This document shows, in pieces, positions 26,380 through 34,302 of a stretch of 64,000 nt of DNA. The number at the start of each line of letters is the position of its first letter. Position 1 is the first letter of the stretch. Source of the DNA: G963662675 sp963662675 (GTDB taxonomy: Bacteria > Bacteroidota > Bacteroidia > Bacteroidales > Prolixibacteraceae); assembly GCA_963662675.2 (NCBI GenBank), contig CAXXHP010000001.1:592589-656588 (forward strand). Reading direction: 5' to 3'. Below the pieces are notes generated by a model. The model saw only the letters and a program-made list of their open reading frames with translations. It made no database searches and was not told the DNA's origin. The position numbers were made by a program, and so were the translations under genes.

Positions 26380-27459
26380 ATGGGAAAAATTTCAGATCAA
26401 ATTAAAGTGGGTGTCGTAACAGGTGCTGAAATGCAATTGCTTTTTAAGATTGCAAAAGAAGATCAATTTGCAATGCCGGCTGTTAATGTTGTTAATTCCA
26501 GTTCTGTTAATGCTGTCTTAGAAGCAGCTAAGCTTGTAAACTCTCCTGTAATTATCCAGTTTTCGAATGGGGGAGCTCAGTTTTATGCAGGAAAAGGCCT
26601 GAAACTTGAAGGGCAAGGTGCTCAAATCGCAGGTGCTATTGCAGGTGCCAAATATATCCATGAGGTTGCCGAATTATATGGTGTTCGTGTTATTCTACAT
26701 ACCGATCATGCAGCAAAAAAGCTATTGCCATGGATCGATGGACTTCTTGATGCCGGTGAAAAGTATTTTGCCACAAACGGAAAGCCTTTGTTTTCATCTC
26801 ATATGTTAGACTTGTCAGAAGAAACAATTGAAGAGAATATTGACATTAGCAAGAAGTATTTGAAGCGCATGGCTAAAATTGGAATGACACTAGAAATAGA
26901 ATTGGGTGTTACAGGAGGTGAAGAGGATGGGGTTGATAATACAAATATTGATAATTCATTGCTTTACACACAGCCAGAAGAAGTGGCCTATGCATACGAA
27001 GAACTTTCGAAGGTAAGCAGCAACTTTACTATTGCAGCCTCTTTTGGAAACGTACATGGCGTATATAAACCGGGGAATGTGAAACTAACTCCTAAAATCC
27101 TTGATTCATCACAAAAGTACATTGTGAAGAAGTACGGTTTGAAAGATTCTAAGCCAGTCAACTTTGTTTTTCATGGCGGTTCTGGATCAACTACAGCTGA
27201 AATACGAGAAGCAATTTCTTATGGTGTCATTAAAATGAATATTGATACAGATACACAATGGGCATATTGGGACGGGGTTCGTGCTTACGAAGCTTCTAAT
27301 CGTCCATATTTGCAGGGACAAATTGGGAACCCTGATGGAGAGGGGAAGCCCAATAAGAAATATTACGATCCACGAGTGTGGGTTCGTAAAGCAGAAGAAT
27401 CAACTATTGCTCGGCTGAAATTAGCATTTGAAGATCTCAATTGTTTGGGGCGAAATTAA
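26380..27459 (+). CDS. fba: Class II fructose-bisphosphate aldolase, IIA-type
   Basis: A 359-residue zinc aldolase closely resembling E. coli FbaA. Motifs include QFSNGGAQFYAGKG, VILHTDHAAKKLLPWIDGLLDAGEKYF (zinc ligand His and catalytic Asp), MTLEIELGVTGGEEDGVDN, AASFGNVHGVYKPGNV, FVFHGGSGST and KMNIDTDTQWAYWDG, with the C-terminal NKKYYDPRVW. An ATG at 26314 would add 22 residues; the second ATG at 26380 (MGKISDQIKVGVVTGAEM) matches the E. coli N-terminus and is chosen. It is divergent from a IIB-type aldolase 261 bases away. Why both types are kept is unclear; separate conditions or substrates are plausible. Confidence 0.93.
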   Translation: MGKISDQIKVGVVTGAEMQLLFKIAKEDQFAMPAVNVVNSSSVNAVLEAAKLVNSPVIIQFSNGGAQFYAGKGLKLEGQGAQIAGAIAGAKYIHEVAELYGVRVILHTDHAAKKLLPWIDGLLDAGEKYFATNGKPLFSSHMLDLSEETIEENIDISKKYLKRMAKIGMTLEIELGVTGGEEDGVDNTNIDNSLLYTQPEEVAYAYEELSKVSSNFTIAASFGNVHGVYKPGNVKLTPKILDSSQKYIVKKYGLKDSKPVNFVFHGGSGSTTAEIREAISYGVIKMNIDTDTQWAYWDGVRAYEASNRPYLQGQIGNPDGEGKPNKKYYDPRVWVRKAEESTIARLKLAFEDLNCLGRN

Positions 27460-27478
27460 TTCAATATAAATTTTGGAC

Positions 27479-27510
27479 GAAAGCTCTCCTATTTTGGAGG
27501 GCTTTTTTTC
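27479..27510 (+). terminator. Terminator of the class IIA aldolase gene
   Basis: Stem AAGCTCTCC / GGAGGGCTT (one G-T pair) followed by T7, starting 20 bases after the stop codon. Confidence 0.9.
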
Positions 27511-27600
27511 TTTTTTAGAAAGAAAAAATATTTTTGTACATGTATTGCATTATTTTATTGCTTTACCTTATGTGCTTATTCTCAAATTAAAATAAATTAA

Positions 27601-28965
27601 ATGGCAGAACACAAGAAACACGGCAGGGCAGTATTTACAAGCAAGTTTGGAGTAATTGCAGCTGCTGCAGGATCAGCTGTTGGATTAGGGAATATCTGGA
27701 AATTCCCTTATATCACTGGGGTTTATGGTGGTGCTGCTTTTTTGTTTGTGTATTTGGGTTTTATTCTAGCTATTGGTTTGCCTGTCATGTTGTCAGAATT
27801 TATTATTGGTCGGAAATCCCGAAAAAATGCTTTCGGAGCTTTCAAAAAACTTGCACCTCATTCTTTGTGGCAGTTTGCCGGTATTTTGGGGGTGGGAGCC
27901 GCTTTTATGATTTTGGCCTTTTATGGTGTTGTTGCTGGTTGGAGTATCGAGTACGTATTTATTTCTGTCCTTGATGGCTTTCAGTCACACAGTTCAGATC
28001 AATTAGGGCAAATGTTTACGAGTTTTATTGAGTCGCCGGCAAAGCCTGTCGTTTTTCAGGTGCTTTTTATGATGCTGACGGGGGCCATTGTGATTGTTGG
28101 CGTTAAAGACGGTATTGAAAAGAATGTTAAGGTTTTAATGCCAATTTTAGTTGTTATTATTATTGTTCTAGATATTAGGGCTGTTACCTTGGAGGGAGCA
28201 GGAGAGGGATTGAGGTTTCTTTTTCATCCTGATTTTTCAAAATTGACGGGAGAAGGTGTCTTAAGTGCTTTGGGCCATGCCTTTTTTTCGCTTAGCTTGG
28301 GTATGGGGACTTTAATCACTTATGGCTCATACATCGATAAAAACAACAATCTGCTAAGTACTGCCATTCATGTTACTATTGCCGATACTTTGATTGCTAT
28401 ACTTGCAGGAGTTGCAATATTTCCAGCAGTTTTTGCATTTGGAATAGAGCCAAGTAGTGGTCCGGGATTGGTCTTTATTACTTTGCCGAATGTCTTTCAG
28501 CAAATGCCGGGAGGGTATGTTTTTTCTATACTTTTCTTCCTTTTATTATCTGTAGCAGCCTTGACATCTTCAATTTCAATTTTGGAGGTTGTTGTTGCTT
28601 ATTTTAATGAGGAACTTAAAATGAAAAGGAAAGTTGCTACGATTATTGCAACAGCCTTGGTCTCCTTGCTGGGAATCATCTGTTCTTTGTCTATGGGGAT
28701 ATTTGAAGATTATACCTTCTTCGATTTGAATTTCTTTGATCTTCTTGATTGGATTTCTGCAAACTTATTATTACCACTAGGAGGGTTATTTATATCGTTG
28801 TTTGTTGGGTGGAAGCTAGGGCGTAAAAAAGTGAGAGAAGAAATTGAAAAGGGTGGGAGTATTTCAAGTCTCTTTTTATCTGTTTTCATGTTTTTGGTTC
28901 GCCTTGTTGCACCTATCGCAATTGCTATTGTATTTTTAAATGGCATAGGGTTGCTTAATTTTTAA
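27601..28965 (+). CDS. Sodium-dependent transporter of the NSS/SNF family
   Basis: A 454-residue inner-membrane symporter of the neurotransmitter:sodium symporter family, which in bacteria usually takes up amino acids such as tryptophan, tyrosine or leucine together with Na+. The first helix contains the signature AAGSAVGLGNIWKFPYI at about residues 20-36, with the unwound segment that binds Na+ and substrate. About 11-12 helices follow, including LSLGMGTLITYGSYI (helix 6 region) and SVAALTSSISILEVVVAYF (helix 8 region). A short charged loop (GRKKVREEIEKGGS) precedes the final helix. Length is normal for bacterial members. It is monocistronic, and the Na+ gradient could come from the OadGAB pump at 47-51 kb. 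Confidence 0.93.
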   Translation: MAEHKKHGRAVFTSKFGVIAAAAGSAVGLGNIWKFPYITGVYGGAAFLFVYLGFILAIGLPVMLSEFIIGRKSRKNAFGAFKKLAPHSLWQFAGILGVGAAFMILAFYGVVAGWSIEYVFISVLDGFQSHSSDQLGQMFTSFIESPAKPVVFQVLFMMLTGAIVIVGVKDGIEKNVKVLMPILVVIIIVLDIRAVTLEGAGEGLRFLFHPDFSKLTGEGVLSALGHAFFSLSLGMGTLITYGSYIDKNNNLLSTAIHVTIADTLIAILAGVAIFPAVFAFGIEPSSGPGLVFITLPNVFQQMPGGYVFSILFFLLLSVAALTSSISILEVVVAYFNEELKMKRKVATIIATALVSLLGIICSLSMGIFEDYTFFDLNFFDLLDWISANLLLPLGGLFISLFVGWKLGRKKVREEIEKGGSISSLFLSVFMFLVRLVAPIAIAIVFLNGIGLLNF

Positions 28966-29018
28966 AGATGTTTTGATCATAAGAATAATTGTGGTAAATT
29001 AAGTGCTTATTTTGATTT

Positions 29019-29933
29019 ATGAGATTAAGCCATATAATTCGTGATTATTTTACCTTCTCTAGAAATGAACGTATAGGATTAGTTGTTTTGATTTTTCTGA
29101 TTATCATTCTAATGGTTTCCAATCAAATTATTTTCTATTTTGAGAAACCAACAGTTGCAGATGAAGAACAATTTGAACGATTTCGATCTGAATTGAATTA
29201 TCAGACCCCCAAAACTTACACTTTTTTAACTCTTTTCAGTTTTGACCCCAATACAATTGATTCATTGGCGATGGATAGTCTGAACTTGCCAGTCAATGTG
29301 AAGAAAAATCTGTTAAAATATCGCAAAAGTGGTGGTTCTTTTTATTCGAGAGAAGATATCCGGAAAATTTATGGGATGAACGATTCTGTCTACAATTCAA
29401 TAGCACCTTTTGTAAATATCGAATCTAAAGTGCCTGTTTTTTCAGAAGTAGTCGTTCATAGAAATGGGGCAAATGATCAATTGAAGGACGAGAGAAGTTT
29501 TGAGACAAAAGAATCACAGGTAGAGAGTGCGCATATACTTGAAATAAATAGCGCGTCTTCGGAAGAACTTAAAACGCTTTATGGTATTGGAGATGTCTTG
29601 TCCGTACGGATTGTGAAATATAGAGATTTGCTAGGTGGTTTTTATTCTCTGGATCAATTGGGGGAAGTATATGGGCTCAAACATGAAACGCTTAATGGAA
29701 TAAAACCCCATCTCATAATTGATACCTCAATGGTTTCTCAGATCAATATTAACTTTGCCAAAACTAAAGATTTGGCTTTCCATCCTTATTTAGATTGGAG
29801 CAATGCATCTCTTATCGTAGATTATGTTTCTCGTGTCGGTTTTGTTGAAGACAAAAATATATTATCGAGTGATTCAGTGTTAAATGACTCGGTTCTCAGG
29901 AAAGTTTATCCGTATTTGAAAACAATAAAGTGA
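29019..29933 (+). CDS. Membrane-anchored helix-hairpin-helix (ComEA-like) protein
   Basis: A 304-residue protein with one N-terminal membrane helix (about residues 20-43, IGLVVLIFLIIILMVSNQIIF). The rest is built of helix-hairpin-helix units: SLNLPVNVKKNLLKYRKSGGSFYSREDIRKIYG (about 90-122), EINSASSEELKTLYGIGDVLSVRIVKYRDLLGGFYS (about 172-207), and a diverged third near 235-300. The central unit has the ILEINSAS...GIG signature of ComEA-type HhH modules that bind DNA non-specifically. A topology with the HhH part outside the cytoplasm is possible, as in competence proteins, but the function is unproven. It stands between the NSS transporter and rpsU. Confidence 0.75.
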   Translation: MRLSHIIRDYFTFSRNERIGLVVLIFLIIILMVSNQIIFYFEKPTVADEEQFERFRSELNYQTPKTYTFLTLFSFDPNTIDSLAMDSLNLPVNVKKNLLKYRKSGGSFYSREDIRKIYGMNDSVYNSIAPFVNIESKVPVFSEVVVHRNGANDQLKDERSFETKESQVESAHILEINSASSEELKTLYGIGDVLSVRIVKYRDLLGGFYSLDQLGEVYGLKHETLNGIKPHLIIDTSMVSQININFAKTKDLAFHPYLDWSNASLIVDYVSRVGFVEDKNILSSDSVLNDSVLRKVYPYLKTIK

Positions 29934-30004
29934 TCAGAAACGTTTCTTATTTCAGACGGTTCTGATGTGTTTTATTTTTTAATTCTAAATTTTTAGTGAT
30001 AAAT

Positions 30005-30035
30005 TTGATTAGTTACGTAGAATTCATAAATTTGC
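30005..30035 (+). promoter_or_regulatory. Promoter of rpsU
   Basis: TTG at 30006-30008 (within TTTG), a 19-bp spacer and TAAATTTG at 30028-30035: a full match to the Bacteroidota consensus, 39 bases upstream of the rpsU ATG. Confidence 0.75.
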
Positions 30036-30073
30036 GGCTCGAATAATATAACAGATAAAAAAAATTAATAAGT

Positions 30074-30265
30074 ATGATCGTTATTCCGGTAAAAGAAGGC
30101 GAAAATATCGAAAGAGCCCTTAAGAGATTTAAGCGCAAGTTCGAGAAGACAGGTGTGATCAAAGAATTACGCGGTAGACAAGCTTTCACAAAACCATCAG
30201 TGACTAGACGTATTGAGGTTAAAAAAGCTATCTATATTGAACAAATGCAGCGAGAGGAAGACTAG
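30074..30265 (+). CDS. rpsU: 30S ribosomal protein S21
   Basis: A 63-residue basic protein of the small-subunit platform, close to the 3' end of 16S rRNA, where it aids translation initiation. The family pattern IPVKEGENIERALKRFKRKFEKTGVIKELR covers residues 4-33 and is followed by the typical basic helix (RRIEVKKAIYIEQMQREED). It starts the conserved Bacteroidota block rpsU-xerC-raiA-tRNAs-tuf and has its own strong promoter just upstream. Confidence 0.97.
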   Translation: MIVIPVKEGENIERALKRFKRKFEKTGVIKELRGRQAFTKPSVTRRIEVKKAIYIEQMQREED

Positions 30266-30306
30266 ATAGATTGCATCTGGTTCCTGCGTGAAGTAAAAAA
30301 GGGTAT

Positions 30307-31191
30307 ATGTCCTATCGGGAATCATTTTTGAGTTATTTGCGGTTCGAAAAACGTTGTTCGAACCATACTGTTGTTGCTTACAAAAAAGACCTCGATCAGT
30401 TTGAAGATTATTTATTCAAGACGGTCGGGGATTTTAATGTCTTGGCAGTCGATAGTAAGCAAGTTCGAGCTTGGGTCGTTTCATTAATGAATCAGGGGCT
30501 TGTCGCTAAAACGGTAACACGTAAAGTGACGACTTTGAAGTCATTTTATAAATTCCTTTTACGGCAGGAATTGATTGAGAAATCTCCGCTTAGTGAGGTG
30601 ATGACTCCTAAAATCCCTAAAAAGTTGCCTCATTTTCTTGATGAGAAAAGATTGAATGCCCTCTTGGATAATGGGTATTTCTCAGGTGATTTCGAGGGTG
30701 TCCGAGATAAGCTTATTGTGAGTTTGTTTTATGGAACAGGCATGCGTCTTTCTGAATTAGTTAACTTGAAGGATCGAGATGTTCTTTTGGATGAAACCTT
30801 GATAAAGGTATTGGGTAAAAATAACAAAGAACGAATTGTCCCTTATCCAAGGAGTATGAATGAGCTTATTCAGGAATATTTACTAATAAGAAAGACTGAG
30901 TTTGAGAATGACAATTCCATATTTTTTGTAACATCCAAAGGTATGCCGGTTTATGAAAAACTTATTTATCGTGTTGTGACAAAAAAACTGGCATTGGTAA
31001 CTCCACTCGAAAAAAAGAGTCCTCATGTTTTGCGACATACCTTTGCAACACATTTATTAAATCGCGGAGCTGATCTGAATGCGGTAAAAGAATTGCTGGG
31101 ACATAGTAATCTTGCTGCAACTCAAATTTACACACACACGACAACCGAAAAATTACAAAGCATATATAAACAAGCTCATCCAAGAGCTTAA
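30307..31191 (+). CDS. xerC: Tyrosine recombinase, XerC/XerD type
   Basis: A 294-residue tyrosine recombinase predicted to resolve chromosome dimers at dif. The N-terminal SAM-like core-binding domain spans about residues 1-88 (SYLRFEKRCSNHTVVAYKKDL). The catalytic domain carries the full active-site set: R147 (GTGMRLSEL), K171, H240 and R243 (HVLRHTFATHLL), H266 (LLGHSNLA) and nucleophile Y275 (QIYTHTT). It lies 41 bases after rpsU and 18 bases before raiA, a housekeeping location rather than a phage or integron context, which supports a Xer role. XerC and XerD cannot be told apart from sequence alone. Confidence 0.93.
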   Translation: MSYRESFLSYLRFEKRCSNHTVVAYKKDLDQFEDYLFKTVGDFNVLAVDSKQVRAWVVSLMNQGLVAKTVTRKVTTLKSFYKFLLRQELIEKSPLSEVMTPKIPKKLPHFLDEKRLNALLDNGYFSGDFEGVRDKLIVSLFYGTGMRLSELVNLKDRDVLLDETLIKVLGKNNKERIVPYPRSMNELIQEYLLIRKTEFENDNSIFFVTSKGMPVYEKLIYRVVTKKLALVTPLEKKSPHVLRHTFATHLLNRGADLNAVKELLGHSNLAATQIYTHTTTEKLQSIYKQAHPRA

Positions 31192-31209
31192 TAACAGGGG
31201 AGGAAAACT

Positions 31210-31512
31210 ATGAATATCAATGTTAATGCAGTTCATTTCACTGCTGATCAAAAGTTGGTCGATTTTGCTGTGAAAAAGGTAGGTAAGCTAGATACTTATT
31301 TTGATGGGATTATTTCTGCTGAAGTTTTATTGAAGGTAATGAAGCCAGAGGCTTCAAATAACAAGGTTGCAGAGGTGAAACTTTCTATTCCTTCGAATGA
31401 TTATTTATTTGCAAAAAAACAAGCTGACACCTTTGAAGAAGCTATCGATTTGGTGGTTGACGCATTGCGCAAGCAACTTTCTAAATTCAAGGAAAAGCTC
31501 AAGGAAAATTAA
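31210..31512 (+). CDS. raiA: Ribosome hibernation/translation inhibitor, short HPF/RaiA type
   Basis: A 100-residue protein of the ribosomal S30AE family that binds the decoding region of the 30S subunit and silences or protects ribosomes in slow growth. The N-terminal VNAVHFTADQKLVDFAVKKVGKLDTYF and the later AKKQADTFEEAIDLVVDALRKQLSKFKEKLK are the family's helix blocks. It lacks the C-terminal dimerisation domain of long HPF, so it is the short form. It follows xerC by 18 bases and precedes the tRNA-tuf promoter. Confidence 0.92.
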   Translation: MNINVNAVHFTADQKLVDFAVKKVGKLDTYFDGIISAEVLLKVMKPEASNNKVAEVKLSIPSNDYLFAKKQADTFEEAIDLVVDALRKQLSKFKEKLKEN

Positions 31513-31533
31513 TTTTAAAAAATGCCATATAAC

Positions 31534-31565
31534 TTGTGAATTAATTAAAAATATATATACATTTG
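31534..31565 (+). promoter_or_regulatory. Promoter of the tRNA-tuf transcription unit
   Basis: TTG at 31534-31536, a 21-bp spacer and TACATTTG at 31558-31565, followed by CGAACCC. It lies about 120 bases upstream of tRNA-Thr. Confidence 0.6.
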
Positions 31566-31685
31566 CGAACCCTTTTTGGATGAGAATGTAAATATCATGC
31601 CAAGTTAAAGGTGCGATACCTCTGTAACCATGCGAAAGTGGTGGTTTGCTGGGGTTTTGATGTGAGAAAAGGGGTTGAGTGTTTT

Positions 31686-31759
31686 GCCGAATTAGCTCAG
31701 TTGGTCAGAGCACGTGATTTGTAATCTCGGGGTCCTCAGTTCGAATCTGAGATTCGGCT
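31686..31759 (+). tRNA. tRNA-Thr (TGT)
   Basis: 74-nt cloverleaf: acceptor GCCGAAT/ATTCGGC, D arm AGCTCAGTTGGTCAGAGC, anticodon loop TTTGTAA giving TGT, and T loop TTCGAAT. CCA is not encoded. The anticodon stem has one T-T mismatch in its third pair, while the other stems are intact. Confidence 0.95.
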
Positions 31760-31844
31760 CAAAAATGATAATAGGAGTCTCAGGCTGTTCCGATAGAGTG
31801 TTAGGGATGAGTTTGGGATCATGTGAGTTCTAAGAAAAGTGTTT

Positions 31845-31927
31845 GGGGAGATACCAAAGTGGCCAACTGGGGCAGACTGTAACTCTGCTGGCGTACGCCT
31901 TCGTAGGTTCGAATCCTGCTCTCCCCA
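31845..31927 (+). tRNA. tRNA-Tyr (GTA)
   Basis: 83-nt class II tRNA with a long variable arm: acceptor GGGGAGA/TCTCCCC, anticodon stem CAGA/TCTG around CTGTAAC giving GTA, and T arm with TTCGAAT. CCA is not encoded. Confidence 0.96.
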
Positions 31928-32005
31928 CAATGATAAAGTCCGGTGCCTCAATGATAAAGCCGTATAGTATGTGCAGTTTTTGAAATGGGATTTTGTCTAA
32001 ATATT

Positions 32006-32078
32006 GCGGGAGTAGCTCAGCTGATAGAGCATTAGCCTTCCAAGCTAAGGGTCGCGAGTTTGAATCTCGTCTCCCGCT
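32006..32078 (+). tRNA. tRNA-Gly (TCC)
   Basis: 73-nt cloverleaf: acceptor GCGGGAG/CTCCCGC, D arm AGCTCAGCTGATAGAGC, anticodon loop CTTCCAA giving TCC, and T loop TTTGAAT. CCA is not encoded. Confidence 0.95.
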
Positions 32079-32098
32079 CTAGTTTTGAAATGTTTGCT

Positions 32099-32170
<72 letters not shown>

Positions 32171-32209
32171 CGAATTAAAATTGATTAAAAATTATAAATA
32201 ATTATCGTT

Positions 32210-33397
32210 ATGGCTAAAGCACATTTTAACAGGGACAAGGACCATGTCAATATTGGTACCATTGGACACGTTGACCACGGTAAAACTACCCTTACCGCAG
32301 CTATTACAACCGTATTAGCAAAAAAAGGATTTTGCGAAATCAAATCTTTTGATTCAATTGACAGTGCTCCTGAAGAAAAAGAGCGTGGTATTACTATTAA
32401 TACAGCTCACGTAGAGTACGAAACTGCTGTTCGTCACTATGCTCACGTTGACTGTCCTGGTCACGCGGATTACGTTAAAAACATGGTTACTGGTGCTGCG
32501 CAAATGGACGGTGCTATTATCGTTGTTGCTGCAACTGATGGCCCTATGCCTCAAACGCGTGAACATATCTTGTTGGCTCGTCAGGTAAACGTACCTAAAT
32601 TGGTCGTTTTCATGAATAAAGTAGACATGGTTGAAGATGCAGAATTGCTAGAGCTAGTTGAAATGGAAGTTCGTGAATTGTTAGAGTTCTACGAATTTGA
32701 TGGCGATAACACTCCTGTAATTCAAGGTTCTGCTCTTGGTGCATTAAATGGTGAGCCAGAATGGGAAGAAAAAGTGTTAGAATTGATGGACGCTTGTGAT
32801 ACTTGGATTCCACTTCCTGAACGTGATGTTGATAAGCCATTCCTAATGCCAGTTGAAGATGTATTCTCAATTACTGGTCGTGGTACTGTTGCTACTGGTC
32901 GTATCGAAACTGGTCTTGTTCATACTGGTGATGAGCTACAAGTTATTGGTCTAGGAGCAGAAGGTCGTAAGACTGTTTGTACTGGTGTTGAAATGTTCCG
33001 TAAGATTTTGGATGATGGTCAAGCTGGAGATAACGTAGGTTTGTTGCTTCGTGGTGTTGATAAAAAGGAAATTAAGCGTGGACAGATCTTGGCTAAGCCA
33101 GGTTCAATTACACCTCACACTAAATTTAAAGCAGAGGTTTATGTGTTGAAAAAAGAAGAAGGTGGACGTCATACTCCATTCCATAATAAATATCGCCCTC
33201 AATTCTATTTGCGTACACTTGATGTAACAGGTGAGATCACATTAGATGAAGGACGTGAAATGGTTATGCCAGGAGATAACGTGACGATTAATGTTGAGTT
33301 GATTTATCCTGTTGCATTGAACTTGGGTTTACGTTTCGCTATTCGTGAAGGTGGACGTACAGTTGGTGCTGGCCAGGTTACTGAAATTGTGAACTAA
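32210..33397 (+). CDS. tuf: Elongation factor Tu
   Basis: A 395-residue GTPase that delivers aminoacyl-tRNA to the ribosome. Its G motifs are G1 GHVDHGKTT (residues 19-27), G2 RGITIN, G3 DCPGHADY and G4 NKVD. Domain 2 starts near 205 (FLMPVEDVFSITGRGTVATGRIETG) and domain 3 near 300, ending with LRFAIREGGRTVGAGQVTEI. Length is normal. It lies directly downstream of four tRNA genes and upstream of secE-nusG. A hairpin after its stop may end or attenuate the tRNA-tuf transcript. Confidence 0.98.
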   Translation: MAKAHFNRDKDHVNIGTIGHVDHGKTTLTAAITTVLAKKGFCEIKSFDSIDSAPEEKERGITINTAHVEYETAVRHYAHVDCPGHADYVKNMVTGAAQMDGAIIVVAATDGPMPQTREHILLARQVNVPKLVVFMNKVDMVEDAELLELVEMEVRELLEFYEFDGDNTPVIQGSALGALNGEPEWEEKVLELMDACDTWIPLPERDVDKPFLMPVEDVFSITGRGTVATGRIETGLVHTGDELQVIGLGAEGRKTVCTGVEMFRKILDDGQAGDNVGLLLRGVDKKEIKRGQILAKPGSITPHTKFKAEVYVLKKEEGGRHTPFHNKYRPQFYLRTLDVTGEITLDEGREMVMPGDNVTINVELIYPVALNLGLRFAIREGGRTVGAGQVTEIVN

Positions 33398-33418
33398 TTG
33401 TAGATTATTAAGATAAAA

Positions 33419-33450
33419 AGTCCTGAACCTTTAGGGTTCGGGACTCTTTT
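33419..33450 (+). terminator. Terminator or attenuator after tuf
   Basis: A strong stem AGTCCTGAACC / GGGTTCGGGACT with a TTTA loop, then CTTTT. The short T tract allows partial read-through into secE-nusG. It lies immediately before the tRNA-like element at 33450-33506. Confidence 0.75.
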
Positions 33451-33506
33451 CGAATGAAACTCAATCGGGAGTTATTTTTAAGTAAGTTCGATTCTTACCA
33501 TTCGCC
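33450..33506 (+). ncRNA. tRNA-like element without an anticodon arm (possible decayed tRNA-Trp)
   Basis: What the sequence shows: acceptor-like stem CGAATG (33451-33456) pairs with CATTCG (33499-33504). Two linker bases AA follow. The D-like stem ACTC (33459-33462) pairs with GAGT (33469-33472) around AATCGG. A short linker (33473-33481, TATTTTTAA) stands where the anticodon arm belongs. The T stem GTAAG (33482-33486) pairs with CTTAC (33494-33498) around a canonical seven-base T loop TTCGATT. What is known: relatives commonly place tRNA-Trp between tuf and secE. Inference: this is a tRNA that has lost its anticodon arm, either a fossil or a retained structural RNA or processing signal. It cannot decode. 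Confidence 0.6.
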
Positions 33507-33523
33507 GAACAAAATACACAAGG

Positions 33524-33715
33524 ATGAAATTAAAACTATATTTCGAAGAGGCCTATAATGAGCTGGTTCATAAGGTTTCATGGCCAACTTGGAAAGAGTT
33601 GCAGAATAGTGCTTTTATTGTAATGGTTGCTTCCTTTATTATAGCACTTATAGTATTCGTAATGGATTTCTCTTTTGAGAACATTATGAACTTAGTGTAC
33701 AGTTTATTTTACTAA
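33524..33715 (+). CDS. secE: Preprotein translocase subunit SecE
   Basis: A 63-residue single-span subunit that clamps the SecY channel in the inner membrane. The amphipathic N-terminal helix (YFEEAYNELVHKVSWPTWKELQNS) contains the conserved VSWPTW turn at about residues 18-23. The one membrane helix (AFIVMVASFIIALIVFVMDFSF) runs from about 29 to 51. Length matches short bacterial SecE. It lies 17 bases upstream of nusG in the standard secE-nusG-rplK order. Confidence 0.95.
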   Translation: MKLKLYFEEAYNELVHKVSWPTWKELQNSAFIVMVASFIIALIVFVMDFSFENIMNLVYSLFY

Positions 33716-33732
33716 ACGATTGGAGAATCAAC

Positions 33733-34281
33733 ATGGGCGAAAACGTAAAAAAGTGGTATGTTCTTAGAACTGTAGGTGGAAAAGAGAAGAAGGTTAAAGA
33801 ATATATCGAGAGCGAAATAGCAAATGCTGGACTTCAAGAGTACGTTTCACAGGTATTAATACCAACTGAAAAGGTATATCAAATTCGTAATGGGAAAAAA
33901 ATAAGCAAAGAGCGTAACTTTTTCCCTGGTTACTTATTGATTGAAGCTGCCTTGATTGGTGAGATTCCGCACATGTTGAAAAACATTACCAATGTGATCG
34001 GTTTCTTAGGTGACACCAAAGGTGGAGACCCTGTACCTATGCGACAGGCTGAAGTTAACCGTATTTTAGGACGTGTTGACGAGATGGCTGAAGCAGATGC
34101 AGAAGTTAATATCCCTTATGTGGTAGGCGAAACTGTGAAAGTTACTGACGGTCCTTTTAATGGATTCAATGGAATCATTGAAGAAATCAATGAAGAAAAG
34201 AAGAAGTTGAAAGTGATGGTCAAAATATTTGGACGAAAAACACCTTTGGAGCTTAGCTTTATGCAAGTTGAGAAGGAGTAG
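33733..34281 (+). CDS. nusG: Transcription termination/antitermination factor NusG
   Basis: A 182-residue factor that binds RNA polymerase, influences pausing, and links it to Rho, the ribosome or the rRNA antitermination complex. The NGN domain begins WYVLRTVGGKEKKVKEYIE (residues 8-26) and includes RNFFPGYLLIEA. The C-terminal KOW domain has VTDGPFNGFNGIIEEINEEKKKLKVMVKIFGRKTPLELSF (about 136-176). It is transcribed between secE and rplK, with a 21-base gap to rplK. Confidence 0.97.
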   Translation: MGENVKKWYVLRTVGGKEKKVKEYIESEIANAGLQEYVSQVLIPTEKVYQIRNGKKISKERNFFPGYLLIEAALIGEIPHMLKNITNVIGFLGDTKGGDPVPMRQAEVNRILGRVDEMAEADAEVNIPYVVGETVKVTDGPFNGFNGIIEEINEEKKKLKVMVKIFGRKTPLELSFMQVEKE

Positions 34282-34302
34282 TAAATTTTATTATTAAGTA
34301 TT

